This document shows positions 1 through 8,207 of a stretch of 64,000 nt of DNA, piece by piece. Within the stretch, counting starts at the first letter, position 1. Every line of letters begins with the position of its first letter. A program made the translations under genes and the position numbers. Location of the stretch: contig JAYQSP010000008.1 in NCBI GenBank assembly GCA_038146925.1, forward strand, positions 186,001-250,000. The letters run 5' to 3'. The notes under the pieces were generated by a model that saw nothing but the letters and a program-made list of their open reading frames with translations, ran no database searches and had not been told where the DNA came from. This stretch comes from UBA830 sp038146925 (GTDB lineage Bacteria > Pseudomonadota > Alphaproteobacteria > MPNO01 > UBA830).

Positions 1-823
1 GCCAGGCGGCGGGGTCCAGACCGGCTGCCATTCCGTCCGGCAGAATACGGGGAATGTTCTCCGTCAGGCCGCCGCCGGTTATATGGGCGAATGCCTTGCT
101 CAGCCCCGCGCGGTGAAGCGCGAGGCAGGATTTGACATAGATTCTGGTCGGGGTGAGCAATGTCTCGCCCCAGGTGTTGCCCTTGGCAAAGGCTGCCTCT
201 GCGCCGAGATCAAGGCTTTTGCCCGCCAACACGTGACGTACCAGCGAGAACCCGTTGGAATGCACCCCGGAGGCCGCCATACCGAGGATGATATCCCCGG
301 CGGCAATGTCTGAACGCGGCAACAGATTTTCCCGTTCCGCCGCGCCGACGGAAAATCCGGCCAGATCGTAATCGCCGTCACCATACATACCCGGCATTTC
401 CGCCGTTTCGCCGCCGATCAGCGCGCATCCTGCCTGGCGACATCCCTCGGCGATGCCGCCGACGACGGCGGCCGCGGACTCCGGATCCAGCCGCCCAGTC
501 GCGAAATAATCCAGAAAGAACAGAGGTTCCGCCCCCTGAACCACCAGGTCGTTGACGCACATCGCGACAAGATCGATTCCAACGGTGTCGTGCAGACCGA
601 TATCTATTGCAATTTTAAGCTTCGTGCCGACGCCGTCGGTCGCCGCGACCAGTACCGGATCATCGTAGCCGGCCGCCTTGGGGTCGAACAAACCGCCGAA
701 TCCGCCGAGACCGCCCATGACGCCGGCACGATCCGTGGAACGGGCAAGCGGCTTGATGCGTTCGACAAGATCGGCGCCTGCCTCTATATCGACGCCTGAC
801 TCTTTGTAGCTGGGACCGTTAAT
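1..823 (-). CDS. purM: Phosphoribosylformylglycinamidine cyclo-ligase (AIR synthetase), partial
   Basis: Purine biosynthesis: ATP-dependent closure of FGAM to aminoimidazole ribotide. The minus-strand frame runs off the left edge, so the C-terminus is missing. Clear family signatures can be read: YKESGVDIEAG at the N-terminus, then VMGGLGGFGG, TDGVGTKLKIA, GIDLVAMCVNDLVVQGAEP, FFLDYFATG, GGETAEMPGMY and APTRIYVKS-like TPTRIYVKS. The start is odd. The conserved N-terminus is in a frame with no ATG, GTG or TTG before the upstream in-frame stop (863-865). The best start is ATT at 823-821, giving N-G-P-S-Y-K-E-S-G. The first in-frame ATG (718-716) would remove 35 residues, including the conserved YKxxGVDIxAG segment. 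The gene is divergent from the DUF2066 gene, whose start lies about 40 bp away. Confidence 0.93.
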   Translation of the reverse strand, partial: MNGPSYKESGVDIEAGADLVERIKPLARSTDRAGVMGGLGGFGGLFDPKAAGYDDPVLVAATDGVGTKLKIAIDIGLHDTVGIDLVAMCVNDLVVQGAEPLFFLDYFATGRLDPESAAAVVGGIAEGCRQAGCALIGGETAEMPGMYGDGDYDLAGFSVGAAERENLLPRSDIAAGDIILGMAASGVHSNGFSLVRHVLAGKSLDLGAEAAFAKGNTWGETLLTPTRIYVKSCLALHRAGLSKAFAHITGGGLTENIPRILPDGMAAGLDPAAW

Positions 824-864
824 GACTGCGACGCCTTGGCTGATGGTGGTAGGATAGAAAAATC

Positions 865-2130
865 ATGAACGCGAAGATTTTACACGTGGGCAGGATACCC
901 AATGCCCGCCGCTATTTGAACGCCATGACGCGAATCTGTTGCGGGGTCGGACTAATAACGGCAATCCTCGCTTTTGTCGCGCCGATGACCGGTCAGGCGC
1001 AGTCGCCGAACATCTACGCCGTGACCGGTATCGAGGTCGACAAAACGTCGGATACAGCCGCGAGGGCCCGGCAGGAAGCCATTGTCGAGGCGCACCATCG
1101 CGCGTTCCGGAAATTGATGGCGCGTCTTGTACCCGCCGACCAGATTCAGTCCGTCGCACAGCCCGCTCATGCAGACATCGAAGCCATGGTTTTGAGCTTC
1201 GGTATCGACGAAGAGAAAACATCGCGCGTGCGATACATCGGCACATTGAGATTTCAGTTTCGCCGCGCCGACGTTCGCCGGTTCTTGCGAAATGCCGGGG
1301 TCGGTTTCGCCGAAACGCGTTCCAAACCTGTGTTGTTGCTGCCTGTGCTCGATTCCGGGGGCGCCAAACTGCTTTGGGACGATCCCAATCCCTGGTTCGA
1401 CGCCTGGAACGCCGTGCCGCCCTCCGGCGGCCTGGTCCCGTTGCGCTTGCCCGTCGGCGACCTCGCGGATATCAGGGATATCAGCGCAGAACAGGCAGCC
1501 GCCGGCAGCAAGGCGCAAATTGACACGATCGGCGAACGTTACGGTGCCGCAACCGTGGTGATTGCGGAAGCCGTCGTCGACCTTGTAACCGTTTCGGGGC
1601 AAAGGAACGTAAACCTGTCCTTGCGCTATCTTGGCGGTCCCTGGTCGGATCGGACCGGCATTCGTATTTTCAGGATCGGGGAGAGTGAAACTGATGCCGA
1701 TGCGCTTGCCCGGATCGCGCTTGAGACATCCCGGCAGATCGAAGAAGACTGGAAGCGCGACAACGTTCTGAGGCTCGACAGCCGCGATACGCTGATTGCC
1801 GACTTCGCGCTGAACGAACTCCGTGAATGGGTGGAAATGCGCCGCCGCCTGCGTGAAATCGCGTTTTTGCAGAATGTGCAGCTTGTGACGATTTCCCGAA
1901 CACAGGCGACGCTTCGATTGACGTATTTCGGCAATCCGACGCAGCTTCGGACCGCGCTGGCGCAGCGCGACCTGGTGCTGGAACGCGGCGCGGTGAACTG
2001 GATTCTGCGCGATGCGCGCACCCCTTCGCCACAGCCGGAAACGACTTCCCAGCAGCTGCCCGCCGCCGAGCCGGTCGAACCGGCGTCCACCTCCGGGCAG
2101 GTGCCTGCGGCCGGGGGCGCGCCCAGGTGA
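865..2130 (+). CDS. DUF2066 domain-containing exported protein
   Basis: A 421-residue protein of the DUF2066 family, function unknown. A hydrophobic leader (about residues 26-44) ends near GQAQS, which suggests a signal peptide and a periplasmic location. The rest is a mixed alpha/beta protein with a Pro/Gln/Ala-rich tail. The ATG at 865 has an AGGA about 10 bp upstream; a second ATG at 925 would give a more compact signal peptide. Its stop overlaps the GTG of the next gene (GTGA), so it is probably translated with the phosphatidyltransferase and the Hda-like gene. This purM / DUF2066 / CDP-OH transferase / Hda order is, from memory, common in Rhodospirillales. Confidence 0.8.
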   Translation: MNAKILHVGRIPNARRYLNAMTRICCGVGLITAILAFVAPMTGQAQSPNIYAVTGIEVDKTSDTAARARQEAIVEAHHRAFRKLMARLVPADQIQSVAQPAHADIEAMVLSFGIDEEKTSRVRYIGTLRFQFRRADVRRFLRNAGVGFAETRSKPVLLLPVLDSGGAKLLWDDPNPWFDAWNAVPPSGGLVPLRLPVGDLADIRDISAEQAAAGSKAQIDTIGERYGAATVVIAEAVVDLVTVSGQRNVNLSLRYLGGPWSDRTGIRIFRIGESETDADALARIALETSRQIEEDWKRDNVLRLDSRDTLIADFALNELREWVEMRRRLREIAFLQNVQLVTISRTQATLRLTYFGNPTQLRTALAQRDLVLERGAVNWILRDARTPSPQPETTSQQLPAAEPVEPASTSGQVPAAGGAPR

Positions 2131-2684
2131 ACCTGCCCAACCTGATCACGTTCGGACGCCTGCTATCCGTACCCGTCGCGGTCTATCTGATCATGCAATC
2201 GGCCCATCTCGCCGCATTCGTGCTGTTCGTGCTGGCCGGCGTTTCCGATGCGCTGGACGGATATCTCGCCAAGCACAACAACCAGACCACTCAGCTCGGC
2301 GCCATTCTGGACCCGATGGCCGACAAGACGCTGCTGGTGGGTGTTTATGTGACGCTGGGACTACAGGGCAATCTGCCGAACTGGCTGGTGGTGCTGGTGG
2401 TGTTTCGCGACCTGCTGATCGTCGGCGGGGTCATCATCCTGTTTCTGGTCCGGCTGGAAGTGAAAATGCGACCGCTGATCATCAGCAAGATCAATACGGC
2501 GGCCCAATTGGCATTGGCCGCGATCGTGCTGGCCGAGCTGGGCTTTCGGCTGGATATCGGCGAACTGGTACAGACCGCGATTTACGTCGTCGGTGCGACG
2601 ACAGTGATTTCCGGCGCGAGCTATATGGTGTCGTGGACCCGCCAGATGGCGGGGGTCGAAGAAGACGGGCCGCGCGGGCGGTGA
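2127..2684 (+). CDS. CDP-alcohol phosphatidyltransferase family protein
   Basis: Integral membrane enzyme of 185 residues that would transfer a phosphatidyl group from CDP-diacylglycerol to an alcohol, as PgsA does. The signature Dx2DGx2ARx8Gx3Dx3D is seen as SDALDGYLAKHNN followed by QLGAILDPMADK (about residues 41-68), with Lys where Arg is usual in the AR pair. Several hydrophobic segments surround it. The start is GTG, overlapping the previous stop by four bases. The exact acceptor alcohol (glycerol-3-phosphate or another) cannot be read from sequence, so no symbol is given. The following gene starts within or just after its end. Confidence 0.85.
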   Translation: MNLPNLITFGRLLSVPVAVYLIMQSAHLAAFVLFVLAGVSDALDGYLAKHNNQTTQLGAILDPMADKTLLVGVYVTLGLQGNLPNWLVVLVVFRDLLIVGGVIILFLVRLEVKMRPLIISKINTAAQLALAAIVLAELGFRLDIGELVQTAIYVVGATTVISGASYMVSWTRQMAGVEEDGPRGR

Positions 2685-2698
2685 CCGGATCCCGGGCC

Positions 2699-3346
2699 AT
2701 GCAGCTGGCGCTCGACCTCCGGCATCGCGCCGCGATGGGACGCGAGGATTTTCTCGTCTCGCCGTCCAATGCAGATGCTGTCGCCTGGATCGACAGGTGG
2801 CCCGACTGGCCGGGACCCGCGGTGGTTCTTGTCGGGCCGGCCGGGTGCGGCAAGACCCATCTCGGTCAGGTGTGGCGCGCGCAAACGAACGCCGCGATAT
2901 TCGACCCGGCGGAAGACGACGGTTTCTCGTTGCCCACCGGGCCGGTATTCGTGGACGGGCCTGTCGACCCCCGCCACGACGAGCGGATTTTTCATTTGTT
3001 CAATGCCGCGGCAGCGGCGGGAACGCACGTGCTGGTCGCCACGCGCGAGCCGCCGGCGCGGTGGAAAAATCGTCTGCCCGATCTGAAATCCCGTTTGGGC
3101 GCCGCGCCCAATATCCGCATAGATGCTCCGGACGAAACCCTGATAGCGGCGGTGATGGTGAAGATGTTCGCCGATCAGCAGATGGATGTCGGCGCCGAGG
3201 TTCTGACCTACCTGCTAAATCGTATGGACCGGTCGTTTGCCGCCGCCCGGTTGCTCGTGGAGCGATTGAACAACGCGTCGCTCGCAACCAGACGCGGCAT
3301 CACCGTGCCGCTGGCGCGCGAGGTGCTGGAAAACCTGGATTGCTGA
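2699..3346 (+). CDS. hdaA: DnaA-related AAA+ protein, Hda/HdaA type
   Basis: A 215-residue AAA+ protein resembling the DnaA ATPase core without the DNA-binding domain IV, as in Hda/HdaA, which works with the DNA polymerase clamp to inactivate DnaA-ATP. Near the N-terminus QLALDL is a probable clamp-binding motif, followed by GREDFLVSPSNADAV. Walker A is GPAGCGKTH (about residues 44-52). The Walker B region reads VFVDGPVDP, weaker than the usual two-Asp form. The C-terminal part has DRSFAAARLLVERLN, a sensor 2-like helix. ATG 2699 was chosen; GTG 2681, overlapping the upstream stop, is a good alternative that would indicate translational coupling. Confidence 0.82.
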   Translation: MQLALDLRHRAAMGREDFLVSPSNADAVAWIDRWPDWPGPAVVLVGPAGCGKTHLGQVWRAQTNAAIFDPAEDDGFSLPTGPVFVDGPVDPRHDERIFHLFNAAAAAGTHVLVATREPPARWKNRLPDLKSRLGAAPNIRIDAPDETLIAAVMVKMFADQQMDVGAEVLTYLLNRMDRSFAAARLLVERLNNASLATRRGITVPLAREVLENLDC

Positions 3347-3364
3347 CCCCAAGGGCCGGGCCGC

Positions 3365-4558
3365 CTATGTTGGCAGTACGTTTGGCGGCGTATCCGGTGG
3401 GGGGCCGAGATCGTCGTCGAAGCCGACGCCGTTCAGCGTCCGTCGACAGATATACTCCTTCCATCGGGCCCCGCGGGCGCCGGTCCAGACTTCCTCCACC
3501 GCGCGGTCCTGTGCATCGACGAACTGGATGAGTCCATCGTCCCGGCCCAGGCTGACGCATCGGAAACTGTATGCGAACTCGAAAGGGGCGGGGGGCTGGT
3601 CGGCCAAACGGTCGAGAACGGTCCGTGCGGCGCGTTCTCCCATCGGTCGGCCGGCGGCGCAGCTCATGCGGCAGACGCCTGCGGGGTCCGCGATCACCTC
3701 GGCCGCGTCGCCGACCGCGACAATGTCCGGATGGCTGACCGACACAAGCGTGTCGTCGGTTTCTATCTGACCGCTGCGATTCACGCGAATTCCGGCGTCT
3801 GCGGCAAGGCCTGGAACCGAAAATCCTGCGCCCCAGACGCAGACGTCGAAGGGGACGGATCTGCCGTCTTCGAGATTGGCCTGGTCGGAAGCGACTTCGA
3901 CGATACGCGCGCCGTCAATACTTTCCACGTTCAATCGCTGCAACGTTGAGAGGACGTGGTTGTGCCCGGCGGCGGATAAACCGCCCGGACCGGCATCCGG
4001 TCCGAAGCTGCGCCCCGGCGCGATTTTTACGTCCAGTCCCGGCAGTCGTTCCGCGAATTCGCAGGCCGCCTCGATCGCGGTCAGGCCGCCACCGGCGATG
4101 AGAATTGTTCCCCCGGATTTCGCAAGGGATTCCAGCGTCCGGAACAGGGTAATCGATCCTTCCGACGAATCCAGGCCGACCGCGTACTGTGCCGCACCGG
4201 GTACACGCGTCAGGTCGGTCTGGCTGCCGAGAGCGTAAACCAGCGTGTCGTATTCCAGGGATTGTTCAACGCCGTTCGGACCCAGCAGACGGACCGATTT
4301 CGAAGCGGTATCGAGTGCTTCCACGCGGCCCTGGATGAAAGCGCCGCCGCGGTCCTGCATGAACGCTTCGTAGTCCAGATCGCGCGGCGTACTCCCCGCA
4401 GCGATTTCATGTAACCGGATGCGTTCGACGAATTGTGTCTTGGCATCGACCAGGATGACCGAGACGGCCGCTTCGGATTCGGCAATCCGGGCTGCGGTAG
4501 TCAAACCCGCGTATCCGCCCCCGATGACGACAACCTGATGCGGGGGGACAGTGCTCAT
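3365..4558 (-). CDS. NAD(P)/FAD-dependent oxidoreductase, NDH-2/FSP1-like
   Basis: Flavoprotein of about 397 residues with two Rossmann folds. The N-terminal FAD site is VVVIGGGYAGL (about residues 9-19); the NAD(P) site is ILIAGGGLTAIEAA near the middle. YALGSQTDL and a later GAGF/AVGDAAEV-like segment (IVAVGDAAEVI) are typical of pyridine nucleotide-disulfide oxidoreductases of the type II NADH dehydrogenase branch. No redox CxxC pair is seen in the FAD domain. It probably oxidises NAD(P)H with a quinone-like acceptor, but the substrate is inferred only from family. ATG 4558 is preceded by an in-frame GTG at 4561. A perfect inverted repeat lies just upstream (4568-4597). Confidence 0.8.
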   Translation of the reverse strand: MSTVPPHQVVVIGGGYAGLTTAARIAESEAAVSVILVDAKTQFVERIRLHEIAAGSTPRDLDYEAFMQDRGGAFIQGRVEALDTASKSVRLLGPNGVEQSLEYDTLVYALGSQTDLTRVPGAAQYAVGLDSSEGSITLFRTLESLAKSGGTILIAGGGLTAIEAACEFAERLPGLDVKIAPGRSFGPDAGPGGLSAAGHNHVLSTLQRLNVESIDGARIVEVASDQANLEDGRSVPFDVCVWGAGFSVPGLAADAGIRVNRSGQIETDDTLVSVSHPDIVAVGDAAEVIADPAGVCRMSCAAGRPMGERAARTVLDRLADQPPAPFEFAYSFRCVSLGRDDGLIQFVDAQDRAVEEVWTGARGARWKEYICRRTLNGVGFDDDLGPPPDTPPNVLPT

Positions 4559-4567
4559 CACCCAAAC

Positions 4568-4597
4568 CCAATATAATCCGTGTACTGATTATATTGG
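4568..4597. promoter_or_regulatory. Perfect 11-bp inverted repeat, candidate operator
   Basis: CCAATATAATC (4568-4578) and GATTATATTGG (4587-4597) are exact reverse complements around an 8-bp spacer. It is AT-rich in a GC-rich context and lies 10 bp upstream of the flavoprotein start, in the gap behind rnd. There is no following T-run on either strand, so an operator fits better than a terminator. No regulator gene is adjacent. Confidence 0.5.
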
Positions 4598-4646
4598 CCG
4601 ATACGTTGGATCAGGTCAATCGGCGCATCAATATCCCGGTTGGGAG

Positions 4647-5813
4647 CTAACCCGAAATTTCGATCAGTCTGATGCGCGATCCGTCGGCGGTCAGGGCAAG
4701 CTCGCCGCGTTTGAGCCGCAGCGCGTCTTCGCCGAAAACCTCGCGGCGCCAGCCGGTCAGCGCGCGGACATCCGCATTGTCGTCCGCGGCGAGGGCTTCG
4801 ATGTCGCTGGACGACGCGATCAGCTTCTGCGCAACCTTGTGTGTGTCGCATTTCAGCTTCAGCAGGACTTTCAGCAGCTCCATCGAGGGACCGTTATTGG
4901 ACGTATCGGGGCCTTCCGCGGGCGGTTCAGGCAGTTGGTCGTTGGCCATCGCCCTGACCTTGTCGAGCACGCCGATAAGTTCGCGCGCCCGTTCGTTGCC
5001 GACGCGATCGCGCTTGATCGCCCGCAGACCCATCAGTTCGTCCGCCGATTTCGGCGTGTGTGCGGCGATTTCGGTCAGCGATTCGTCCTTGAGGACGCGG
5101 TTGCGCGGCACGTCGTTGTTCTGCGCCGTGGCTTCCCGCCAGGCGGCCAGGGCGCGCACATTGGCGAGATAGCGCGGTTTGCGGCTGCGGGTTTTGAGGC
5201 GTTTCCACGCGTCTTCCGGCTGGATCAGATAGGTCGCAGTATCCGTCAGAATATCCATTTCCTCCGACAGCCATGCGGCCCGGCCCGTATCTTCCAGCTG
5301 CTTTGCCAGCTTGTCGTATATCTTTCGCAGGTGGGTTACGTCGCCGAGCGCGTAATCGATCTGCTTATTACCCAGCGGGCGTTTGGACCAGTCGGTGAAG
5401 CGCATGGTCTTGTCGATCGATTTTTTGGCGATATCGCGCACCAGACGCTCGTAGCCGACGGAATCGCCGTAGCCGCACACCATCGCGGCGATCTGTGTAT
5501 CGAAGAGCGGCGTCGGTACCTTGCCGGTCAGATTGACGAATATTTCCACATCCTGGCGGGCGGCATGGAACACCTTGAGAACGGCTCCGTCGGCAAGCAG
5601 ATCGTACAGCGGCTGGAGATCGATACCATCCGCCAGCGCGTCGATCGCCACAGCTTCGTCCGGGGTACCGACCTGAACCAGGCAGAGACGGGGCCAGTAG
5701 GTTTTTTCCCGAATGAATTCGGTGTCGACGGTGATGTAGGGAAAGGCCGCGGCGCGCGCGCAGAATTCGGCGAGTTCCGCCGTCTCGGTGATGATTGACA
5801 TGGAAGATGTCAT
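4647..5813 (-). CDS. rnd: Ribonuclease D
   Basis: 3'-5' exoribonuclease for tRNA 3'-end maturation, 388 residues, the usual length. The DEDDy exonuclease motifs can be seen: DTEFIRE (Exo I, about residues 31-37), HAARQDVEIF (Exo II, about residue 84) and YALGDVTHL (Exo III, with the Tyr and Asp). An HRDC domain follows (about residues 210-290, with RNRVLKDESLTEIA). ATG 5813 is used; ATG 5801 (MSIITETAEL) is equally possible. The gene is divergent from aspS across 112 bp, where both promoters must lie. This rnd-aspS arrangement fits alphaproteobacteria. Confidence 0.95.
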   Translation of the reverse strand: MTSSMSIITETAELAEFCARAAAFPYITVDTEFIREKTYWPRLCLVQVGTPDEAVAIDALADGIDLQPLYDLLADGAVLKVFHAARQDVEIFVNLTGKVPTPLFDTQIAAMVCGYGDSVGYERLVRDIAKKSIDKTMRFTDWSKRPLGNKQIDYALGDVTHLRKIYDKLAKQLEDTGRAAWLSEEMDILTDTATYLIQPEDAWKRLKTRSRKPRYLANVRALAAWREATAQNNDVPRNRVLKDESLTEIAAHTPKSADELMGLRAIKRDRVGNERARELIGVLDKVRAMANDQLPEPPAEGPDTSNNGPSMELLKVLLKLKCDTHKVAQKLIASSSDIEALAADDNADVRALTGWRREVFGEDALRLKRGELALTADGSRIRLIEISG

Positions 5814-5925
5814 ACACGGTTTCCGGCATTACTTGAAGCCGGACCCCGATCACTATAAAACCCGCAGCGACCCGCGCCGGTAACGGCGTATTCACGTCGT
5901 CGATCACCCGAACAAAGGTCTGACC

Positions 5926-7716
5926 ATGCACGCTTACCGCACCCATAACTGCGGGGAACTCCGCGCCGCGAACGCCGGCACAGTAGCCCGCCTGTCCGGC
6001 TGGGTTCACCGGAAACGCGATCATGGCAATCTGCTGTTCGTCGATCTGCGCGATCATTTCGGTCTGACGCAGTGCGTGATCGAAGTCGATTCCGACATTT
6101 TTCCCGAGATCGAGGCGCTGCGGCTGGAAACCGTGATCTGCGTTACCGGCCGGATCGAAGAACGCGACGGCGACACCAAGAATCCGGACCTGCCTACCGG
6201 CGAGGTCGAATTGCGGATCGAATCCTGCGAAGTTCTGGGGACGACCGAGCAATTGCCGCTGGAGGTCAACAGCGACCGGGATTACGGCGAGGAAATCCGC
6301 CTGCGTTACCGTTTTCTCGATCTGCGGCGCGACAAGGTGCACCGGAATATCGTGCTGCGAAGCGCGGTGATTTCCAGCATCCGGCGGCGCATGATCGATC
6401 AGGGCTTCATGGAGTTCCAGACGCCCATCCTGACGTCCACGTCACCCGAAGGCGCACGCGACTTCCTGGTGCCCAGCCGTCTGCATCCCGGACAGTTCTA
6501 TGCGCTTCCGCAGGCGCCGCAGCAGTTCAAACAACTGATCATGGTCGCCGGATTCGACAAATATTTCCAGATCGCGCCCTGCTTCCGCGACGAGGACGCC
6601 CGCGCCGACCGGTCGCCGGGCGAGTTCTATCAGCTCGATATCGAAATGTCGTTCGTCACCCAGGATGACGTCTTCGCTGCGATCGAACCGGTGCTGCACG
6701 GCGTATTCGAGGAATTCGCCGACGGCCGGGCCGTCTCGCCGGCGCCGTTTCCGCGCATTACCTATGCCGATGCGATGCAGAAATACGGCTCGGACAAGCC
6801 CGATCTGCGCAACCCGATCGAGATGTGCGACATCACCGACACGTTCCGCGGTTCCGGCTTCAAGATTTTCGCCGGCATGATCGAAAAGGACGAGAACGTC
6901 CGTGTCTGGGCGATTCCGGCGCCGGGCGGCGGCAGCCGCGCGTTCTGCGACCGGATGAACTCCTGGGCGCAGAAGGAAGGCCAGCCGGGGCTCGGCTATA
7001 TCTTCTACCGCGACGGCGAAGGCGCAGGGCCCGTCGCCAAGAACATCGGCGAGGACCGCACCGAAGCGTTGCGCTCCCGGCTTGGCCTCGGCGACGGCGA
7101 CGCTGTGTTTTTCGTCGCCGGGGTGCCGAAGGATTTCGCGGCCTTTGCCGGTCTCGCACGCACCCAGGTGGGCGAAGCGCTGGAACTGATCGATGAGAAC
7201 AAATTCGAATTCTGCTGGATCGTCGACTATCCGATGTACGAACTGGACGAAAACACCGGCAAGATCGAATTCAGCCACAATCCGTTCTCGATGCCGCAGG
7301 GCGGGCTGGAAGCGCTGGAGTCGAAGGATCCGCTGGATATTCTCGCCTATCAGTACGACATCGTCTGCAACGGGATCGAGCTGTCGAGCGGCGCGATCCG
7401 GAATCACCGCCCCGAGATCATGTACAAGGCGTTCGAGATCGCGGGCTATCCGCAGGAACAGGTGGAAACCGAATTCGCCGGGATGCTGAACGCGCTGAAA
7501 TTCGGCGCGCCGCCCCATGGCGGATCGGCGCCGGGCATCGACCGGATCGTCATGTTGCTGGCCGACGAGCCCAACATTCGCGAAGTGATCCTGTTCCCGA
7601 TGAATCAGCAGGCCCAGGATCTGATGATGAATGCGCCCGTCGCGGTGGACGACGAACGGCTGAAGGAATTGTCGTTGCGGGTGGCCATGCCGCCGGCGCC
7701 GAAGGCCGACAGTTAG
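5926..7716 (+). CDS. aspS: Aspartyl-tRNA synthetase, probably non-discriminating (Asp/Asn)
   Basis: Class IIb synthetase of 596 residues with an N-terminal OB fold, the catalytic core and a bacterial GAD insert. Class II motif 2 is FRDEDARADRSPGEFYQLD (about residues 222-240) and motif 3 is GGSAPGIDRIVMLL (about residue 531). Two positions that distinguish tRNA specificity in bacterial AspRS point to the non-discriminating type: His33 in RKRDHGNLLF, where E. coli has Leu, and a non-Lys residue (Asp) in RDGDTKNP, where E. coli has Lys. The window also has gatCAB, which would convert Asp-tRNA(Asn) to Asn-tRNA(Asn). It is convergent with the GGDEF remnant seven bases downstream. Confidence 0.97.
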   Translation: MHAYRTHNCGELRAANAGTVARLSGWVHRKRDHGNLLFVDLRDHFGLTQCVIEVDSDIFPEIEALRLETVICVTGRIEERDGDTKNPDLPTGEVELRIESCEVLGTTEQLPLEVNSDRDYGEEIRLRYRFLDLRRDKVHRNIVLRSAVISSIRRRMIDQGFMEFQTPILTSTSPEGARDFLVPSRLHPGQFYALPQAPQQFKQLIMVAGFDKYFQIAPCFRDEDARADRSPGEFYQLDIEMSFVTQDDVFAAIEPVLHGVFEEFADGRAVSPAPFPRITYADAMQKYGSDKPDLRNPIEMCDITDTFRGSGFKIFAGMIEKDENVRVWAIPAPGGGSRAFCDRMNSWAQKEGQPGLGYIFYRDGEGAGPVAKNIGEDRTEALRSRLGLGDGDAVFFVAGVPKDFAAFAGLARTQVGEALELIDENKFEFCWIVDYPMYELDENTGKIEFSHNPFSMPQGGLEALESKDPLDILAYQYDIVCNGIELSSGAIRNHRPEIMYKAFEIAGYPQEQVETEFAGMLNALKFGAPPHGGSAPGIDRIVMLLADEPNIREVILFPMNQQAQDLMMNAPVAVDDERLKELSLRVAMPPAPKADS

Positions 7717-7722
7717 GGAAAT

Positions 7723-8106
7723 TTACTCGGCGGCGTCGCGGACCATCGGGCCTTTTTTGCTGCGTTTGACGTAATACATCGCCATATCGGCGCGACGCAC
7801 GAGTTCCTCCGGGGTATCGTTCGGCCCGTATGGTTCGATGCCCAGGCTGACCTTGGTCTTGGGCAGTTCGTCGGTGCAGGAGAGGCTCTGCAGATATTCG
7901 ATCCGCTGGTTTTGCGACGCGATCTGCTGTTCGGCCTGGGCCGCATACATCAGCGCCCGTTCAAGCAGGGCGTCTTTCCGTTCGTCGGACTGCGTTTCCG
8001 AATCCGGCATGTTTTCGATCAGACGCGATGCGATCACGCCGATCAGATCCATCAATTCGGGGTCGCCCGTCGATAAAGAAGCGGAAACCTGTTCCATAAG
8101 GATCAT
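7723..8106 (-). CDS. Degenerate GGDEF-domain protein with internal deletion
   Basis: A 127-residue protein. Residues 1 to about 75 are helical (ALMYAAQAEQQIASQNQRIE), as in linkers before GGDEF domains. RIEYLQSLSCTDEL matches the start of a GGDEF domain. The next residues, VSLGIEPYG and then EELVRRADMAMYYVKRSKKG, match its very end. About 100 residues between them, holding the metal-binding Asp, the GGDEF signature and the I-site, are absent in frame. It cannot be a diguanylate cyclase as read. It may be a pseudogene or a small regulator built from the remnant. The start at 8106 is uncertain (8097 also possible). It is divergent from the EipB homologue. Confidence 0.6.
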   Translation of the reverse strand: MILMEQVSASLSTGDPELMDLIGVIASRLIENMPDSETQSDERKDALLERALMYAAQAEQQIASQNQRIEYLQSLSCTDELPKTKVSLGIEPYGPNDTPEELVRRADMAMYYVKRSKKGPMVRDAAE

Positions 8107-8207
8107 CCGTACACCATATTCCCTTGTGAAAGACGCACGCGGGAACGGATGCAAGTCCTGTGCCACCGCCGAGCGGGCGGAAATCAGGCGTTCTGGGTAG
8201 GAAAAGA

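Noticed and set aside
4551..5798. Plus-strand frame of about 415 codons opposite rnd
   Set aside because: rnd has all catalytic motifs on the other strand; the plus frame has none.
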